Source: Pseudomonas saponiphila (GTDB lineage: Bacteria > Pseudomonadota > Gammaproteobacteria > Pseudomonadales > Pseudomonadaceae). Taken from it: DNA of 64,000 nt. This document shows positions 18,861 through 27,298 of the stretch, one piece after another; the first letter of the stretch is position 1, and each line of letters starts with the position of its first letter. The translations under genes and the position numbers were made by a program. Below the pieces are notes generated by a model. The model did no database searches, was not told where the DNA came from, and saw only the letters and a program-made list of their open reading frames with translations. The DNA is taken from the NCBI RefSeq assembly GCF_900105185.1, contig NZ_FNTJ01000001.1, forward strand, positions 3,492,501 through 3,556,500. Direction: 5' to 3'.

Positions 18861-19778
18861 ATGAAACCTCGCCCGCTAGTCTGGATTCTTTTTGTATGGT
18901 TTTTCCAACTCGGCGGATGCGCCTATCACTCACAGGCCATCACTGACTTTTCTACTGCAACGCTGTCCTACAGCGACACCGCAAAAAAGCTTGTTACAGA
19001 TGCTTCGAACCAGTGTAGAACCTCTCACACTTTGGAATACCTAGGGCAACTTGACCCCAAAAACGCTCCCGGCTACAGCCCCGGCAGCTTGAACTCCGAA
19101 GTCGAAAGTATTTGCCAAGGAACAGATATAAGGGACTCAACGCTCAACGCGCTTGCCGACACTCTCACTGGCTATGCAGCGGCCTTGGGTAAGATGTCGA
19201 AGTTGCAGTCAGGCACCTTTGATGGCTCCCTGGTCAAACTGACAGATGCTGCAGCAAAGCTTAATGAAAACAAACCAAGCGCTGAGGTCAAAGCCGGAGC
19301 ACTGCTGGCGGAGTCATCAATAGCATTCATATTGCAGGCAAAGACCAAGCAGCAACTCAAAAACATGTTGTATGAGAATCATGCACGAATCAGCCTTATC
19401 AGCAGCCGTTTGGAACAGTATGCAAATTATGTTTACTCCACGGACATGTACGCCGCCCACGGAATATACACAAGCCTCAGCCAGTCATTAAAAGTGGCGT
19501 CGCAGGCTCATAGTTCCTCAGAAGCGGCAGCCAGAATGCCGGTTCGCAAACTGTATGCCGAAGTCTATGCGCTAAACGAAGCCAGCAGCCCGACTGCCAC
19601 CTCTGAACGAGTAAAAGAATTCCAGCAAGCTACTGCGGCATTCATCAAGGCGCATAGGGAACTCATGGTCAACATTGATCACCTGGACACACAGGAAGTC
19701 TTGGCCGAGATAAAGAACTTCTCTGACCGCGCCTCTTCGCTTCGCGAAGCATTTAATGCAACAAAAGACGGAGAGTAA
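18861..19778 (+). CDS. unrecognised helical lipoprotein, cassette gene 2
   Basis: 305 residues. A signal sequence with lipobox 'QLGGC' (Cys21) anchors it in the membrane. The mature part is long, helical and Ser/Ala-rich ('ALADTLTGYAAALGKMSKLQ', 'LISSRLEQYANYVYSTDMYA'), with two extra Cys near the N-terminus. AAGGAG precedes the ATG, and a six-codon ORF (18844-18864) ends with its stop overlapping this ATG. The 5-base gap to the next gene points to one operon. No family recognised. Confidence 0.65.
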   Translation: MKPRPLVWILFVWFFQLGGCAYHSQAITDFSTATLSYSDTAKKLVTDASNQCRTSHTLEYLGQLDPKNAPGYSPGSLNSEVESICQGTDIRDSTLNALADTLTGYAAALGKMSKLQSGTFDGSLVKLTDAAAKLNENKPSAEVKAGALLAESSIAFILQAKTKQQLKNMLYENHARISLISSRLEQYANYVYSTDMYAAHGIYTSLSQSLKVASQAHSSSEAAARMPVRKLYAEVYALNEASSPTATSERVKEFQQATAAFIKAHRELMVNIDHLDTQEVLAEIKNFSDRASSLREAFNATKDGE

Positions 19779-19783
19779 TAATC

Positions 19784-20182
19784 ATGCCCAAAGTTAACGA
19801 AGATTTCCTTGCAGAAAAAGCAAATTATGCCTCGAAGTTGATTGATACCAGAAACAAGATCAACGAACTGCTGAACAGCGATCCGCCTCCGGAGAACGCC
19901 GACGAACTCATCCACCAGCGAAAAGGGCTGGCCCGGGAGGCCCAGCGCATCACCAATACCGTGGGAATTCTCATCGGTCAGAGCGCAGATGAAGCGGTCG
20001 AGGGAATACAGGCCAGTATTAAGCAAGTCGATGACTTCATCAGCCGTGTACAAACAGCTGCTCAGCTACTTAAGGGCGCTACCGCAATACTTGGCTTGGC
20101 CAGTGCCATAGCGATAGGCAGTGCAGCCGGTATCGTCACTGCTGCCGTCGGCTGTGTCACGGTACTCAAGGAAATGGACTGA
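19784..20182 (+). CDS. unrecognised coiled-coil/membrane-hairpin protein, cassette gene 3
   Basis: 132 residues. A charged helical N-terminus ('EKANYASKLIDTRNKINELL') is followed by 'IQASIKQVDDFISRVQTAAQ' and a C-terminal hydrophobic Ala/Gly-rich hairpin ('GATAILGLASAIAIGSAAGI'). The layout resembles helical pore-forming or membrane-inserting proteins, but this is only shape. The ribosome site is GGAGAG. It ends the cassette; a 9-bp stem (20201-20225) follows its stop. Confidence 0.6.
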   Translation: MPKVNEDFLAEKANYASKLIDTRNKINELLNSDPPPENADELIHQRKGLAREAQRITNTVGILIGQSADEAVEGIQASIKQVDDFISRVQTAAQLLKGATAILGLASAIAIGSAAGIVTAAVGCVTVLKEMD

Positions 20183-20540
20183 AAGCTGATGGTGCGGCGT
20201 GGCTGGAGGAGTGCAACCTCCAGCCGGACGGGTACAGCTCATGCCTAAGGGGTTCTGTGCATTTTGCTCGGCACGGGGCCCCAACCACGACCATCCCGCC
20301 CCCGGTGACTCAACCCCGGCCACGGTGGCCTGACTCACGGGGTGCTCATCACGTACCTGTCATACCGCGCCAACCAGGCGCAGGGCTTAGCCGCGAATAT
20401 CCCCGGGCCAGGCATGAATGCAGCGTTGCAGGTGCTCCCGGACTGCTACGAACAGGGTAACGCCCCAGGAGATTCATTCGGGGCACGCCAAATGCGCTGG
20501 GCCAAGGCGGCTCCCCCAGGTGGCTGAACACGCCCTGCCC
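20183..20540. other. intergenic region after the cassette
   Basis: A perfect 9-bp stem GGCTGGAGG/CCTCCAGCC with a 7-base loop at 20201-20225 lies just after the cassette but lacks a T-tract. The remaining ~300 bases return to high GC and show no convincing gene. Confidence 0.4.
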
Positions 20541-21254
20541 CTAAAACACCCGGGACGTCGGTGCCTTGATGGCGGTCGAGCCCCGCCGCCGATGCGCCCC
20601 CGCGACAGGATCGAAGGCGCCCGCCTGATGGCGCTCCAGGGCGGCAAATACCTGCAAGCGGGCGCGATGCAAGAGCACGCGAACATGACTGCGGGAAATC
20701 CCCAACTGCCCGCCGATGGCCTCAAGCGCCTGGCCCTGGCGCTCACGCGACAACAAGACCCGGCGTTGCAACAGCGGCAGGCTGCTCAGCGTCTGCTCCA
20801 GGCAGCGACGCAGCTGCTCGGCGCACAGCAGGGCTTCCGGGCTGTCTTCGTGCCGCTCCAGCGGCGGCGTCCAGTCACCCTCTTCAGCGCAGCGCTGGTC
20901 GCCCGCCTGGGCCGGCCGCACGAAGCGACTCGCCTCGCGACGGCTCTGTACGTAGTGGGATTTGGCCGCGTTGGCGGTGATGGTCAGCATCCAGGTCTTG
21001 AGGCTGGAGCGGCACTGGAAGCCGCCAAGGTTGCGCACAATCGCCAGCCAGGCGTCCTGCACCACGTCATCGACGTGGCGCTGCCCGACAATCGCCTGGG
21101 CCACCGAGCGCATGGCGCCCTGATGCTGCCTGACCAGCTCGCAAAAGGCCCGCTGCTCGCCCGCCAACAGGCGCGGCAATAAGTGCAAGTCGTCGCTAAC
21201 GGCGGTCAGCGGCAGGTGCTGCAAAGATTCCATGTCGAGGATCTCCATGCTCAT
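20541..21254 (-). CDS. ECF-type RNA polymerase sigma factor
   Basis: 237 residues. Region 2: 'LLPRLLAGEQRAFCELVRQH', 'VDDVVQDAWLAIVRNL' and 'SSLKTWMLTITANAAKSHY'. Region 4: 'LSSLPLLQRRVLLSRERQGQ', then 'AIGGQLGISRSHVRVLLHRA'. The Arg/Pro-rich C-terminal tail is longer than usual. No anti-sigma gene lies next to it, and I cannot assign it to iron, stress or other ECF groups. Confidence 0.85.
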   Translation of the reverse strand: MSMEILDMESLQHLPLTAVSDDLHLLPRLLAGEQRAFCELVRQHQGAMRSVAQAIVGQRHVDDVVQDAWLAIVRNLGGFQCRSSLKTWMLTITANAAKSHYVQSRREASRFVRPAQAGDQRCAEEGDWTPPLERHEDSPEALLCAEQLRRCLEQTLSSLPLLQRRVLLSRERQGQALEAIGGQLGISRSHVRVLLHRARLQVFAALERHQAGAFDPVAGAHRRRGSTAIKAPTSRVF

Positions 21255-21370
21255 CAGCTCGCCCCTTTTACCGCTGAGGCAACAATCCTACGAATGAGCC
21301 TAGGAAACGGATGCGCACTCGTGCACATTTTTCTCTGCCCGCCGCGTTCGGCTCGCTATGATGGTTGCCC

Positions 21371-21772
21371 ATGACACCCAGCACGCCCATCCGCCAACCC
21401 TGTCCGCCCGGCGCCTGCATCTGCGAGCGCGAGCAGTTGCTGGACACCCCCGGAGCCGACCTGCGCATCCTCCTGCTCACGCGCCAGGAGGAAAAACGCC
21501 TGCTCGAACGCCTGGAGAACCTCAAGGACCTGGCCGACCTGGAACACATGCAGCGCCAGATGCTGGAAAAACTCGGCATCCGCGTGCAGATCACTCCCAG
21601 CGACAATGAAGTGCGCAGCATGCGCGGGATCGCCATCACCCTGGGCGAGTTGCCCGGCCTGTGCCGCAAGACCCGGCAATCGATTCCGGCCGCCATTCGC
21701 CGGGCCATGGAGAACCGCCCGGAAATCGCCTACCGCCTGCTCGATGCCCAGGACTTGCTGCGCGATACCTGA
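21371..21772 (+). CDS. conserved hypothetical protein with an N-terminal Cys cluster
   Basis: 133 residues. The N-terminus 'CPPGACICEREQLL' has three closely spaced cysteines, which could bind metal. A charged coiled-coil-like helix follows ('QEEKRLLERLENLKDLADLE'), and the C-terminus 'CRKTRQSIPAAIRRAMENRP' may be basic enough to touch nucleic acid. I do not recognise a family. It diverges from the sigma-factor gene, about 115 bases away. Confidence 0.6.
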   Translation: MTPSTPIRQPCPPGACICEREQLLDTPGADLRILLLTRQEEKRLLERLENLKDLADLEHMQRQMLEKLGIRVQITPSDNEVRSMRGIAITLGELPGLCRKTRQSIPAAIRRAMENRPEIAYRLLDAQDLLRDT

Positions 21773-21773
21773 C

Positions 21774-21851
21774 GGCAAGTTTCAGCTACCAGCAGCAGGC
21801 TTGCGGCTTGTGGCTTGTGGCTCAAAGCTGGAAACTTGCCGCTGCTTTTTC
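21774..21851 (+). terminator. long-loop hairpin after the Cys-cluster gene
   Basis: GGCAAGTTTCAGCT (21774-21787) pairs, with one bulge, with AGCTGGAAACTTGCC (21826-21840). The loop holds a GCTTG-rich Pseudomonas intergenic repeat, and a CTTTTTCC tract follows. Likely a weak terminator. Confidence 0.5.
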
Positions 21852-21864
21852 CAGGACTCCCCTC

Positions 21865-22419
21865 ATGCAAAACACCCCACTGAACGCCGCCGACTTCGAG
21901 GCGATCGAAGACACCCTGCTCCAGTACGGCGACGACCACTCGGTGCTCAATCCCTGCGAGCTGGACGGCTACTTCACCGCGCTGGTGTCGGGCCCGGCTC
22001 AAGTCGATATCGCCGAATGGTTCCCGGGTATCTGGGGCGGCGAAAACCCGGCCTGGGAAACCCCGGAGCAATGCCGGCAGTTCATCGACCTCTGCGTGCG
22101 CCACATCAACACCCTGGCCGAGCAACTGACCAACGCCCCGCAAGCGTTCAAGGCGCGCTTCGAACAGACCGAGCACCAGGGCCAGGACCTGCTGCTGGCC
22201 GAAGAATGGTGTTTTGGCTACCTGCGCGGGGTGGCCGTGGGCAACTGGCCAGAGATGCCGGCGCCGCAGGTGCGGACGCTGCAGTTGATCATCGACTGCG
22301 CCGAACAGGACAACTTCGAACTGCCGGCCGACCTGAACCTGGACCAGCATCGCCAGCAAGTGGCGGCCATCGAACCGGCCGCCCGCGCGCTGCATGCCTA
22401 CTGGGCGGCGCAGCGCTGA
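21865..22419 (+). CDS. UPF0149 (YecA/YgfB) family protein
   Basis: 184 residues. 'LDGYFTALVSGPAQVDIAEW' followed by 'WFPGIWGG' and 'LLLAEEWCFGYLRGVAVGNW' are the typical YecA/YgfB blocks. There is no C-terminal SEC-C zinc motif, so it is the short form. AGGA 8 bases upstream fixes the start. Cytoplasmic; its role is unknown. Confidence 0.85.
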   Translation: MQNTPLNAADFEAIEDTLLQYGDDHSVLNPCELDGYFTALVSGPAQVDIAEWFPGIWGGENPAWETPEQCRQFIDLCVRHINTLAEQLTNAPQAFKARFEQTEHQGQDLLLAEEWCFGYLRGVAVGNWPEMPAPQVRTLQLIIDCAEQDNFELPADLNLDQHRQQVAAIEPAARALHAYWAAQR

Positions 22420-22438
22420 AATAGACCGCCCCCCAATA

Positions 22439-22478
22439 AAAAACGCCGCTGGCCCTGAACAGAGCAAGCGGCGTTTTT
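22439..22478. terminator. bidirectional terminator
   Basis: AAAAACGCCGCT pairs with AGCGGCGTTTTT around a 16-base loop, between the UPF0149 gene and the converging lipoprotein gene. T-tracts are present on both strands. Confidence 0.85.
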
Positions 22479-22491
22479 CATGGCGCCCGGC

Positions 22492-23079
22492 TTACAGCAA
22501 CTTGCGCTGCACTGCCTCATCCAGCGTACTGCGAGTCAACTCCCCGACCAGGTCGCGGGTGTCCGCCTGGAAAGGAATGGTGACGATCAGCAACAAGTGC
22601 ATCCAGGTGCGCACCGACTCGCTCTTGCGAATCCGCCCCAGCTCCTTGCCGTCCTTGTCCTTGAACACCGTCTCCAGGGTGAAGGTGTTCTTGGCGGTGG
22701 ACGGAATCACGAAGAAGGTGGCGCCGGTGATGATGGCCGAGGCCATGCTGAACTGTTCGTTGTTGTACAGGGTGGCTTCGGCATACAGGTCCGATTCGAC
22801 CTTGTCGGTGCTGACCCGGGCAAAGCGCCCGGACTGGCGGTAGGTGTCGGCCACCGCCACTTCCCAGGCGGCTGCCGGGGCGCCGGCGGCGGTATTGGCC
22901 GGCCCGCCATTGACCTGGTTCAGCGCCGTGGTGCGCACAAAGACCGTCGGCTTGTGCTCGGCCACCTGGGCCACCGGCGGCCAGGTCTTGACCGGGGCCA
23001 GTTCGTGTTGCGAGTACGACACGCAGCCGCTCAGCAGCATTGCGCCGAGTACCAGGACGTGCTTGATGAAACCCGACAT
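22492..23079 (-). CDS. outer-envelope lipoprotein, unknown family
   Basis: 195 residues with a lipoprotein signal 'VLVLGAMLLSGCVSY' (Cys18). The mature part has beta-rich repeats ('ESDLYAEATLYNNEQFSMAS', 'LETVFKDKDGKELGRIRKSE'), a hydrophobic stretch 'ASAIITGATFFVIP', and a C-terminal helix. GGAGAG upstream sets the start at 23079. It lies 16 bases downstream of another lipoprotein of similar plan; the two probably act together. Function unknown. Confidence 0.75.
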   Translation of the reverse strand: MSGFIKHVLVLGAMLLSGCVSYSQHELAPVKTWPPVAQVAEHKPTVFVRTTALNQVNGGPANTAAGAPAAAWEVAVADTYRQSGRFARVSTDKVESDLYAEATLYNNEQFSMASAIITGATFFVIPSTAKNTFTLETVFKDKDGKELGRIRKSESVRTWMHLLLIVTIPFQADTRDLVGELTRSTLDEAVQRKLL

Positions 23080-23095
23080 GTATCTCTCCTTGATC

Positions 23096-23707
23096 CTAGC
23101 GTTGCGCCAACCGGGCGCTGGCGTTGTCCAGCAACTTGGCAACCAGTTCGTTCAGCTGTTTGGCGCCCTGGGTCGGGGCCCAGTACTCGCGGCCATACAG
23201 GCCGACGTTGCGCTCGAACTTGAGCTGCTCCCTGGCGCTGGCCAGTTCCTTGCCGTTGCGGTCGACGATCGACAGGTCGCCGGCCAGGTCGAAGCTATCG
23301 ACGTAGATCGGACCGTTGACCCAGATCCACACGGTCAGGGTCAGCAAGGCCCCGGGCAGGTAGCCCGGATGGGGCGCGCGGTGGCCCTTGAGGGAGGTCA
23401 TGTTGAATTTCAGCACCACGTCGTCCTCACCCAGGCGGGTGGGGAACTCGCTGAGCTGCTGGAAGTAGCCGGCGCTCTTGACGTAGGGGGTCAACTGGGC
23501 GGTGAGCGAACGGCTGATGGCCGTGCGCGTGGCTTCGTCGATACCGGGGGCGGTGACCTGGACATCGGCGATTTGCGCGGTGCGCGGGCTGCTGATGGGC
23601 GCGGGATGCAACGGCGCGCCCAGCGGGCCGGTGACGTTGTAGGAGACACAGCCGGTCAGCGCCAGGGTGGCGATGAGGGCGGCGGCCCCGAGCAGGGTTC
23701 TGAACAC
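23096..23707 (-). CDS. lipoprotein, partner of the next gene
   Basis: 203 residues with lipobox 'LTGCVSYNVTGPLG' (Cys20). The mature domain 'VQVTAPGIDEATRTAISRSL' and the later 'GDLSIVDRNGKELASAREQL' resemble its downstream neighbour in layout, including an internal hydrophobic segment 'GALLTLTVWIWVNG'. First gene of a two-gene operon. I cannot name the family. Confidence 0.75.
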   Translation of the reverse strand: MFRTLLGAAALIATLALTGCVSYNVTGPLGAPLHPAPISSPRTAQIADVQVTAPGIDEATRTAISRSLTAQLTPYVKSAGYFQQLSEFPTRLGEDDVVLKFNMTSLKGHRAPHPGYLPGALLTLTVWIWVNGPIYVDSFDLAGDLSIVDRNGKELASAREQLKFERNVGLYGREYWAPTQGAKQLNELVAKLLDNASARLAQR

Positions 23708-23792
23708 GAAATATCCTTATTGAAAGACGAACAGCACCAACGTCTCGACCCCAGCGCCCAGAACTTTAGGAAAACCTCGCATCCAGCCGGAG

Positions 23793-24164
23793 CTACAGGT
23801 CCTGCCCCTGGCCGCATTGATAATCCTCTGCATGGGCCTGGAGCATATTGAACAGGTGTTCCTGAGGCATCGCGCAGTCCTGCAACGATTCGGGGGCCAC
23901 CCCGTTCCATTGCTCATCGGGGTCGCTTTCGATAATCAGCAGCGGCACCTGGGCGTCGTTGCAGAAGGCGAGGATGTCCCGCAGTTCCTGTTCACGTTGC
24001 ACATGGTCGTTGTGAAACAGCCTGGCGCTGTAGAAGAAGCCCTCGGCGCCACGGCGCAGATAGCCCTGGGCAACGCTCAGGGACAGGCCCAGGCGCTGAT
24101 GGAGAAACTTGACCAGCGCCAGGCTGGTGGTGGGGGTCGCCGCAGCGATGCTGATCCGGGACAT
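23793..24164 (-). CDS. hypothetical protein
   Basis: 123 residues, soluble. 'VKFLHQRLGLSLSVAQGYLR' looks like the ribosomal-L7/12-like helix pair seen in some short bacterial proteins, and the rest is a Rossmann-like 'ELRDILAFCNDAQVPLLIIE'. No catalytic motif. It follows another small hypothetical gene by 39 bases on the same strand. Confidence 0.55.
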   Translation of the reverse strand: MSRISIAAATPTTSLALVKFLHQRLGLSLSVAQGYLRRGAEGFFYSARLFHNDHVQREQELRDILAFCNDAQVPLLIIESDPDEQWNGVAPESLQDCAMPQEHLFNMLQAHAEDYQCGQGQDL

Positions 24165-24203
24165 GGCGGGTTCCTTGAAAAACCATGGGCAATGACAGCG
24201 CGG

Positions 24204-24497
24204 TTACTCGGGGCGCCACAGGTCGAGCCCTTGCACATGACGCTCGATGTCGTCCATGTCGTCCTCCCCCAGCGTGCAGTCGAAGGGTTCACTGAGAATC
24301 CTGCGCACCAGGGCCAGGCGCTGGGTGACCTGCTGCTCATCGATGAAATCGGTGGTGGCGCGCTGGTAGTCGGCCACGGGTTTATCCCGGTAATGGGCGC
24401 CCATCCTGTGCAGCGAGATCAGGACGAACTCCAGTTCCGCCAGGGCTTGCAGCGCCTGCTCGCCCGACAGCGTGATGGTGCGATTGCTTTCCAGCAT
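24204..24497 (-). CDS. hypothetical protein
   Basis: 97 residues, helical and acidic ('EQALQALAELEFVLISLHRM', 'TLGEDDMDDIERHVQGLD'). No family is recognised. The ribosome site AAGGAG precedes the start. It probably forms a transcription unit with the gene at 23793 and the lipoprotein upstream. Confidence 0.6.
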   Translation of the reverse strand: MLESNRTITLSGEQALQALAELEFVLISLHRMGAHYRDKPVADYQRATTDFIDEQQVTQRLALVRRILSEPFDCTLGEDDMDDIERHVQGLDLWRPE

Positions 24498-24546
24498 CCA
24501 GTGCTCCTTGGCTTAGAACCGTTGGACAGGTCGTGGGCAAGCGCCG

Positions 24547-25023
24547 TTACCGACTCGGCGCCGGAGCCAGCTTGAGCCGCGTCGGGTCGATGGCGCAGAC
24601 CATGTTGCGCAGCTCGCCCAGCAACGACTGGCGGGGAAAGGCGGCCCATTGCGCCGTGTCTTCCTTGCGCGTGACCTCCACGCCCTGGGCGAACGGCTCG
24701 GAGAAGTACACCCGGCCGAACTGCGCCGATTGATCCGTCTCGCAGTTGATCACCCGGGTCGCCCGCGAGCTGTGGATCGGCGGCTTGCCGCCGCCCAGCT
24801 CGGTAGGCTTGGCGTAGTTGTTGACCAGGTAGAACTGCCGCAAGTGCGGGTTGTTCTGGTAGAGGGCCAGCGAGTTGGCGGCAAAGTAGGTGGCCAGTTC
24901 CGGGCTTTCCAGCACCTTGAACATGCCCTCCGGACGCTGCGGCGCCGGGGCCTCGTTCTGGCTGCCCGAATGCGCGCAACCGGCGAGCACGACCACCGCG
25001 CTCAAGCTCAGCAGCTTGTTCAT
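24547..25023 (-). CDS. lipoprotein resembling the surface-adhesin E group
   Basis: 158 residues with a signal and lipobox 'VVVLAGCAHSG' (Cys16). The mature part has 'ATRVINCETDQSAQFGRVYF', the layout of the surface-adhesin protein E domain (small beta-rich proteins with two Cys that can bridge). Assignment is weak. Its ATG overlaps the stop of the upstream gene (25020-25023, ATGA), so translation is coupled. Confidence 0.65.
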   Translation of the reverse strand: MNKLLSLSAVVVLAGCAHSGSQNEAPAPQRPEGMFKVLESPELATYFAANSLALYQNNPHLRQFYLVNNYAKPTELGGGKPPIHSSRATRVINCETDQSAQFGRVYFSEPFAQGVEVTRKEDTAQWAAFPRQSLLGELRNMVCAIDPTRLKLAPAPSR

Positions 25024-25679
25024 CGGCCAGCTCCCTGGGCCAGGTCCGGCCGTTCCTGGTCGAACAGGGCCTGATCGACAGTGCCCTGCAGCGAGCAGAG
25101 CAAGCGGGTCTTGCCGTCTTCTTCGCTGAGCATGAGAATTTTTTCCGCGGAGCCCGGGGCCGGGGCGATGCCCGACGCGGCGGCCGGATTGTCCTGCCAG
25201 GGCGCCGTGGCGTTGAGTTTGATCTGCGGCCGGGAGATGAAGTATTCACCAGCCTCCTGCCAGCCGGCCTGGGGCAGCGCGGCCATCACCGCGGCGCGGC
25301 TGGCATCGACCTCGAAGCCCCAGAAGTGGAAGCTGCCCTGCTCGCCCAGGTCGAACTGGCGATCGTAGTAGCCGGTCAGGCGCAGGCCGCCATCGTTCAA
25401 CGGGCGGGAAAACGCCTGCGTTGCCGAGTAGTTGTTAAGGCGGTCGGCAACCGGTATCCAGGCGATGCCCTGGCGCTGATTCTCGGACAGCTTGACCACC
25501 TTGCCGAGTTCGGCGCGCTGCTGATACAGGGCCTTGAAAAACCCTGGCTGGCAGTCCAGCAGGCTCTCGCTGAGGCTGGCGGCCTGAGCCGTAGCGGCGC
25601 TAAGCCCCAGGAGCAAGGCCAACAGCGGTGAAGTGGAAAGGCGGGGCAAGGTGCGCGTCCGATGCATGGTCTGGAACAT
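25020..25679 (-). CDS. exported protein of unknown function
   Basis: 219 residues with an N-terminal signal peptide ('LLALLLGLSAATAQA'). The mature part has two Cys far apart ('LLDCQPGF', 'RLLCSLQG'), which may form a disulfide, and beta-rich stretches such as 'FHFWGFEVDASRAAVMAALP'. It is the first gene of an operon with the lipoprotein at 24547. Start could be residue 1 or Met5. Confidence 0.65.
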   Translation of the reverse strand: MFQTMHRTRTLPRLSTSPLLALLLGLSAATAQAASLSESLLDCQPGFFKALYQQRAELGKVVKLSENQRQGIAWIPVADRLNNYSATQAFSRPLNDGGLRLTGYYDRQFDLGEQGSFHFWGFEVDASRAAVMAALPQAGWQEAGEYFISRPQIKLNATAPWQDNPAAASGIAPAPGSAEKILMLSEEDGKTRLLCSLQGTVDQALFDQERPDLAQGAGR

Positions 25680-25776
25680 CCTGAGCAGGCGAAAAAAACG
25701 CGACTCTACCTGCGCAGGCCGCGCCGAGACAAATCCGCTTGCAGGCGCCCGGCTTGTGGGGCCGAGCGGCGCCGCT

Positions 25777-26571
25777 TCAGAGAAAAATGCTGCCCTTGAG
25801 GTACAGGGCGCCGTGGCCGCTGATGATCACCCGGCCGTTGTCCAGCACCTGACACTCCAACTGCCCCTTGCGCGCCCCGCCCTGCTGCGCCCGCAACTGG
25901 CGCTTGCCCAGCCGCGCGGCCCAGTAAGGCGCCAGGGAGGTATGGGCCGAGCCGGTGACCGGGTCTTCATTGACCCCGACCCGTGGGCCGAACCAGCGCG
26001 AGACGAAATCGAAGGCCCGGGACGGCGCCGTGACGGCGATGCCGCGCACATCGAAAGCCGCCAATGCGGCGAAATCCGGCTTGAGCGACTCCACCAGGCG
26101 TTCATCGTCCACCACCAGCAGGTAGTCGTCGGTGCGGTACAGGGCCTCGGCAGCCGGCAGGCCCAGGGCTTGCAGCAGGGCCGGAGGAATCGCCACGGCC
26201 TCGGGCTGCTTGGCGGGAAAGTCCATGGACAGCAGGCCGCCCTCGCGGCTCACCCGCAACTCGCCACTGCGGGTGGCAAAGCGCAGCACGTCGCGGCGCT
26301 CGCCCAGTTGCTCGAACAACACCCAGGCCGCCGCCAGGGTGGCGTGCCCGCACAGGTCGACTTCCACCGTGGGGGTGAACCAGCGCAGTTCGAAGACCTC
26401 GCCCCGGGGCACGAAAAAGGCGGTTTCCGAGAGGTTGTTCTCCAGGGCGATGCGCTGCAGGAGCTCGTCCGGCAACCAGGCGTCCAGGGGGCACACCGCC
26501 GCCGGGTTGCCACCGAAGACGTGGGAGCTAAAGGCATCCACTTGAAAGATATCGAGCTGCATCGCGGTCAT
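25777..26571 (-). CDS. PhzF family isomerase
   Basis: 264 residues with the diaminopimelate-epimerase-like fold of PhzF proteins: 'FQVDAFSSHVFGGNPAAVCP', catalytic Glu49 in 'NNLSETAFFV', 'TPTVEVDLCGHATLAAA', and 'VNEDPVTGSAHTSLAPYWA'. True PhzF acts on dihydro-hydroxyanthranilate, but no phenazine genes are nearby, so the substrate is unknown. Its ATG overlaps the stop of the upstream regulator (ATGA), so the two form one unit. Confidence 0.88.
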   Translation of the reverse strand: MTAMQLDIFQVDAFSSHVFGGNPAAVCPLDAWLPDELLQRIALENNLSETAFFVPRGEVFELRWFTPTVEVDLCGHATLAAAWVLFEQLGERRDVLRFATRSGELRVSREGGLLSMDFPAKQPEAVAIPPALLQALGLPAAEALYRTDDYLLVVDDERLVESLKPDFAALAAFDVRGIAVTAPSRAFDFVSRWFGPRVGVNEDPVTGSAHTSLAPYWAARLGKRQLRAQQGGARKGQLECQVLDNGRVIISGHGALYLKGSIFL

Positions 26572-27263
26572 TCCTCGGCGCCTTCGGCGCGGATCTGTTC
26601 CAGGTAGTTGTAGATGGTGTAGCGGGTCACCCCGAGGGCCGCCGCGGCCTTCTCGATCCCGCCCTTGACGATGAACACTCCGCGCTCCTGCATCTGGCGC
26701 ACGGCGTCGAGCTTGTGCCGCTTGCCCATGCGCGTCGCGGCTCCCGGGCAGGCGCCCTGGATGATCTGGGCCAGCAACTGTTCCATGTCGGGGGCCTCCT
26801 CACGGCGCGGAGCGGGCGCGCTGCCCAGGCCCAGCATCTGCCCCAGGCAGGCATGGGCGGCGGCGATGCCGCTCAGGTCGCTGTTGCTGCACAGGCTGGC
26901 GAAGGGCTGCCCGCTGCTGTCGCGAAAGACCACCGTGGAACTGCGCAGCTCGCGGCCGTCGGGAGCCAGGGTCGGGTAGTTCTCCAGCACCAGCGGGGTG
27001 CTGGCGGAGCGGTCCTGCAGGGCACGGGCGACCGCGGCAAACCCCAGGTCCTGACGCGGACCGCCCAGCACCGGGTCGCCCACCCGGCGCCCGGTGACAT
27101 GGCCGTTGGCGATGGCGACGATCGACGACTCCGGGCGGTCCAGGTCATGCAGGACGATTTCCACATGCTGACCGACCACGCTGGCCAGCATCTGCAGGGT
27201 GCTGCGCAGCACCTGCAGGACCAGCTGACGCTCGGCAAGCAGGGATGGGCAAGGTTGATTCAT
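26568..27263 (-). CDS. YheO/DauR-type transcriptional regulator
   Basis: 231 residues: an N-terminal YheO-like PAS domain ('VVGQHVEIVLHDLDRPESSI' onwards) and a C-terminal HTH of the HTH_22 type ('IEKAAAALGVTRYTIYNYLE'). DauR, the best-known relative, represses D-arginine catabolism. I placed the start at the Met of 'MNQPCPSLLAERQL'. It is coupled to phzF-like and has palindromes just upstream, so autoregulation with the PhzF gene as co-target is likely. Confidence 0.85.
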   Translation of the reverse strand: MNQPCPSLLAERQLVLQVLRSTLQMLASVVGQHVEIVLHDLDRPESSIVAIANGHVTGRRVGDPVLGGPRQDLGFAAVARALQDRSASTPLVLENYPTLAPDGRELRSSTVVFRDSSGQPFASLCSNSDLSGIAAAHACLGQMLGLGSAPAPRREEAPDMEQLLAQIIQGACPGAATRMGKRHKLDAVRQMQERGVFIVKGGIEKAAAALGVTRYTIYNYLEQIRAEGAEE

Positions 27264-27298
27264 GGGGCAGCGACCAGGGCAAAGGGGTCGAAAAAATA

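Noticed and set aside
20342..20527. A 61-codon plus-strand frame between the AT-rich cassette and the sigma gene.
   Set aside because: No ribosome site, an overlapping frame on the other strand is equally open, and there is no recognisable motif.
25777..26571. PhzF-like gene as part of a phenazine cluster.
   Set aside because: No phzA-G, phzM or phzS genes are near; PhzF-like proteins are widespread outside phenazine synthesis.
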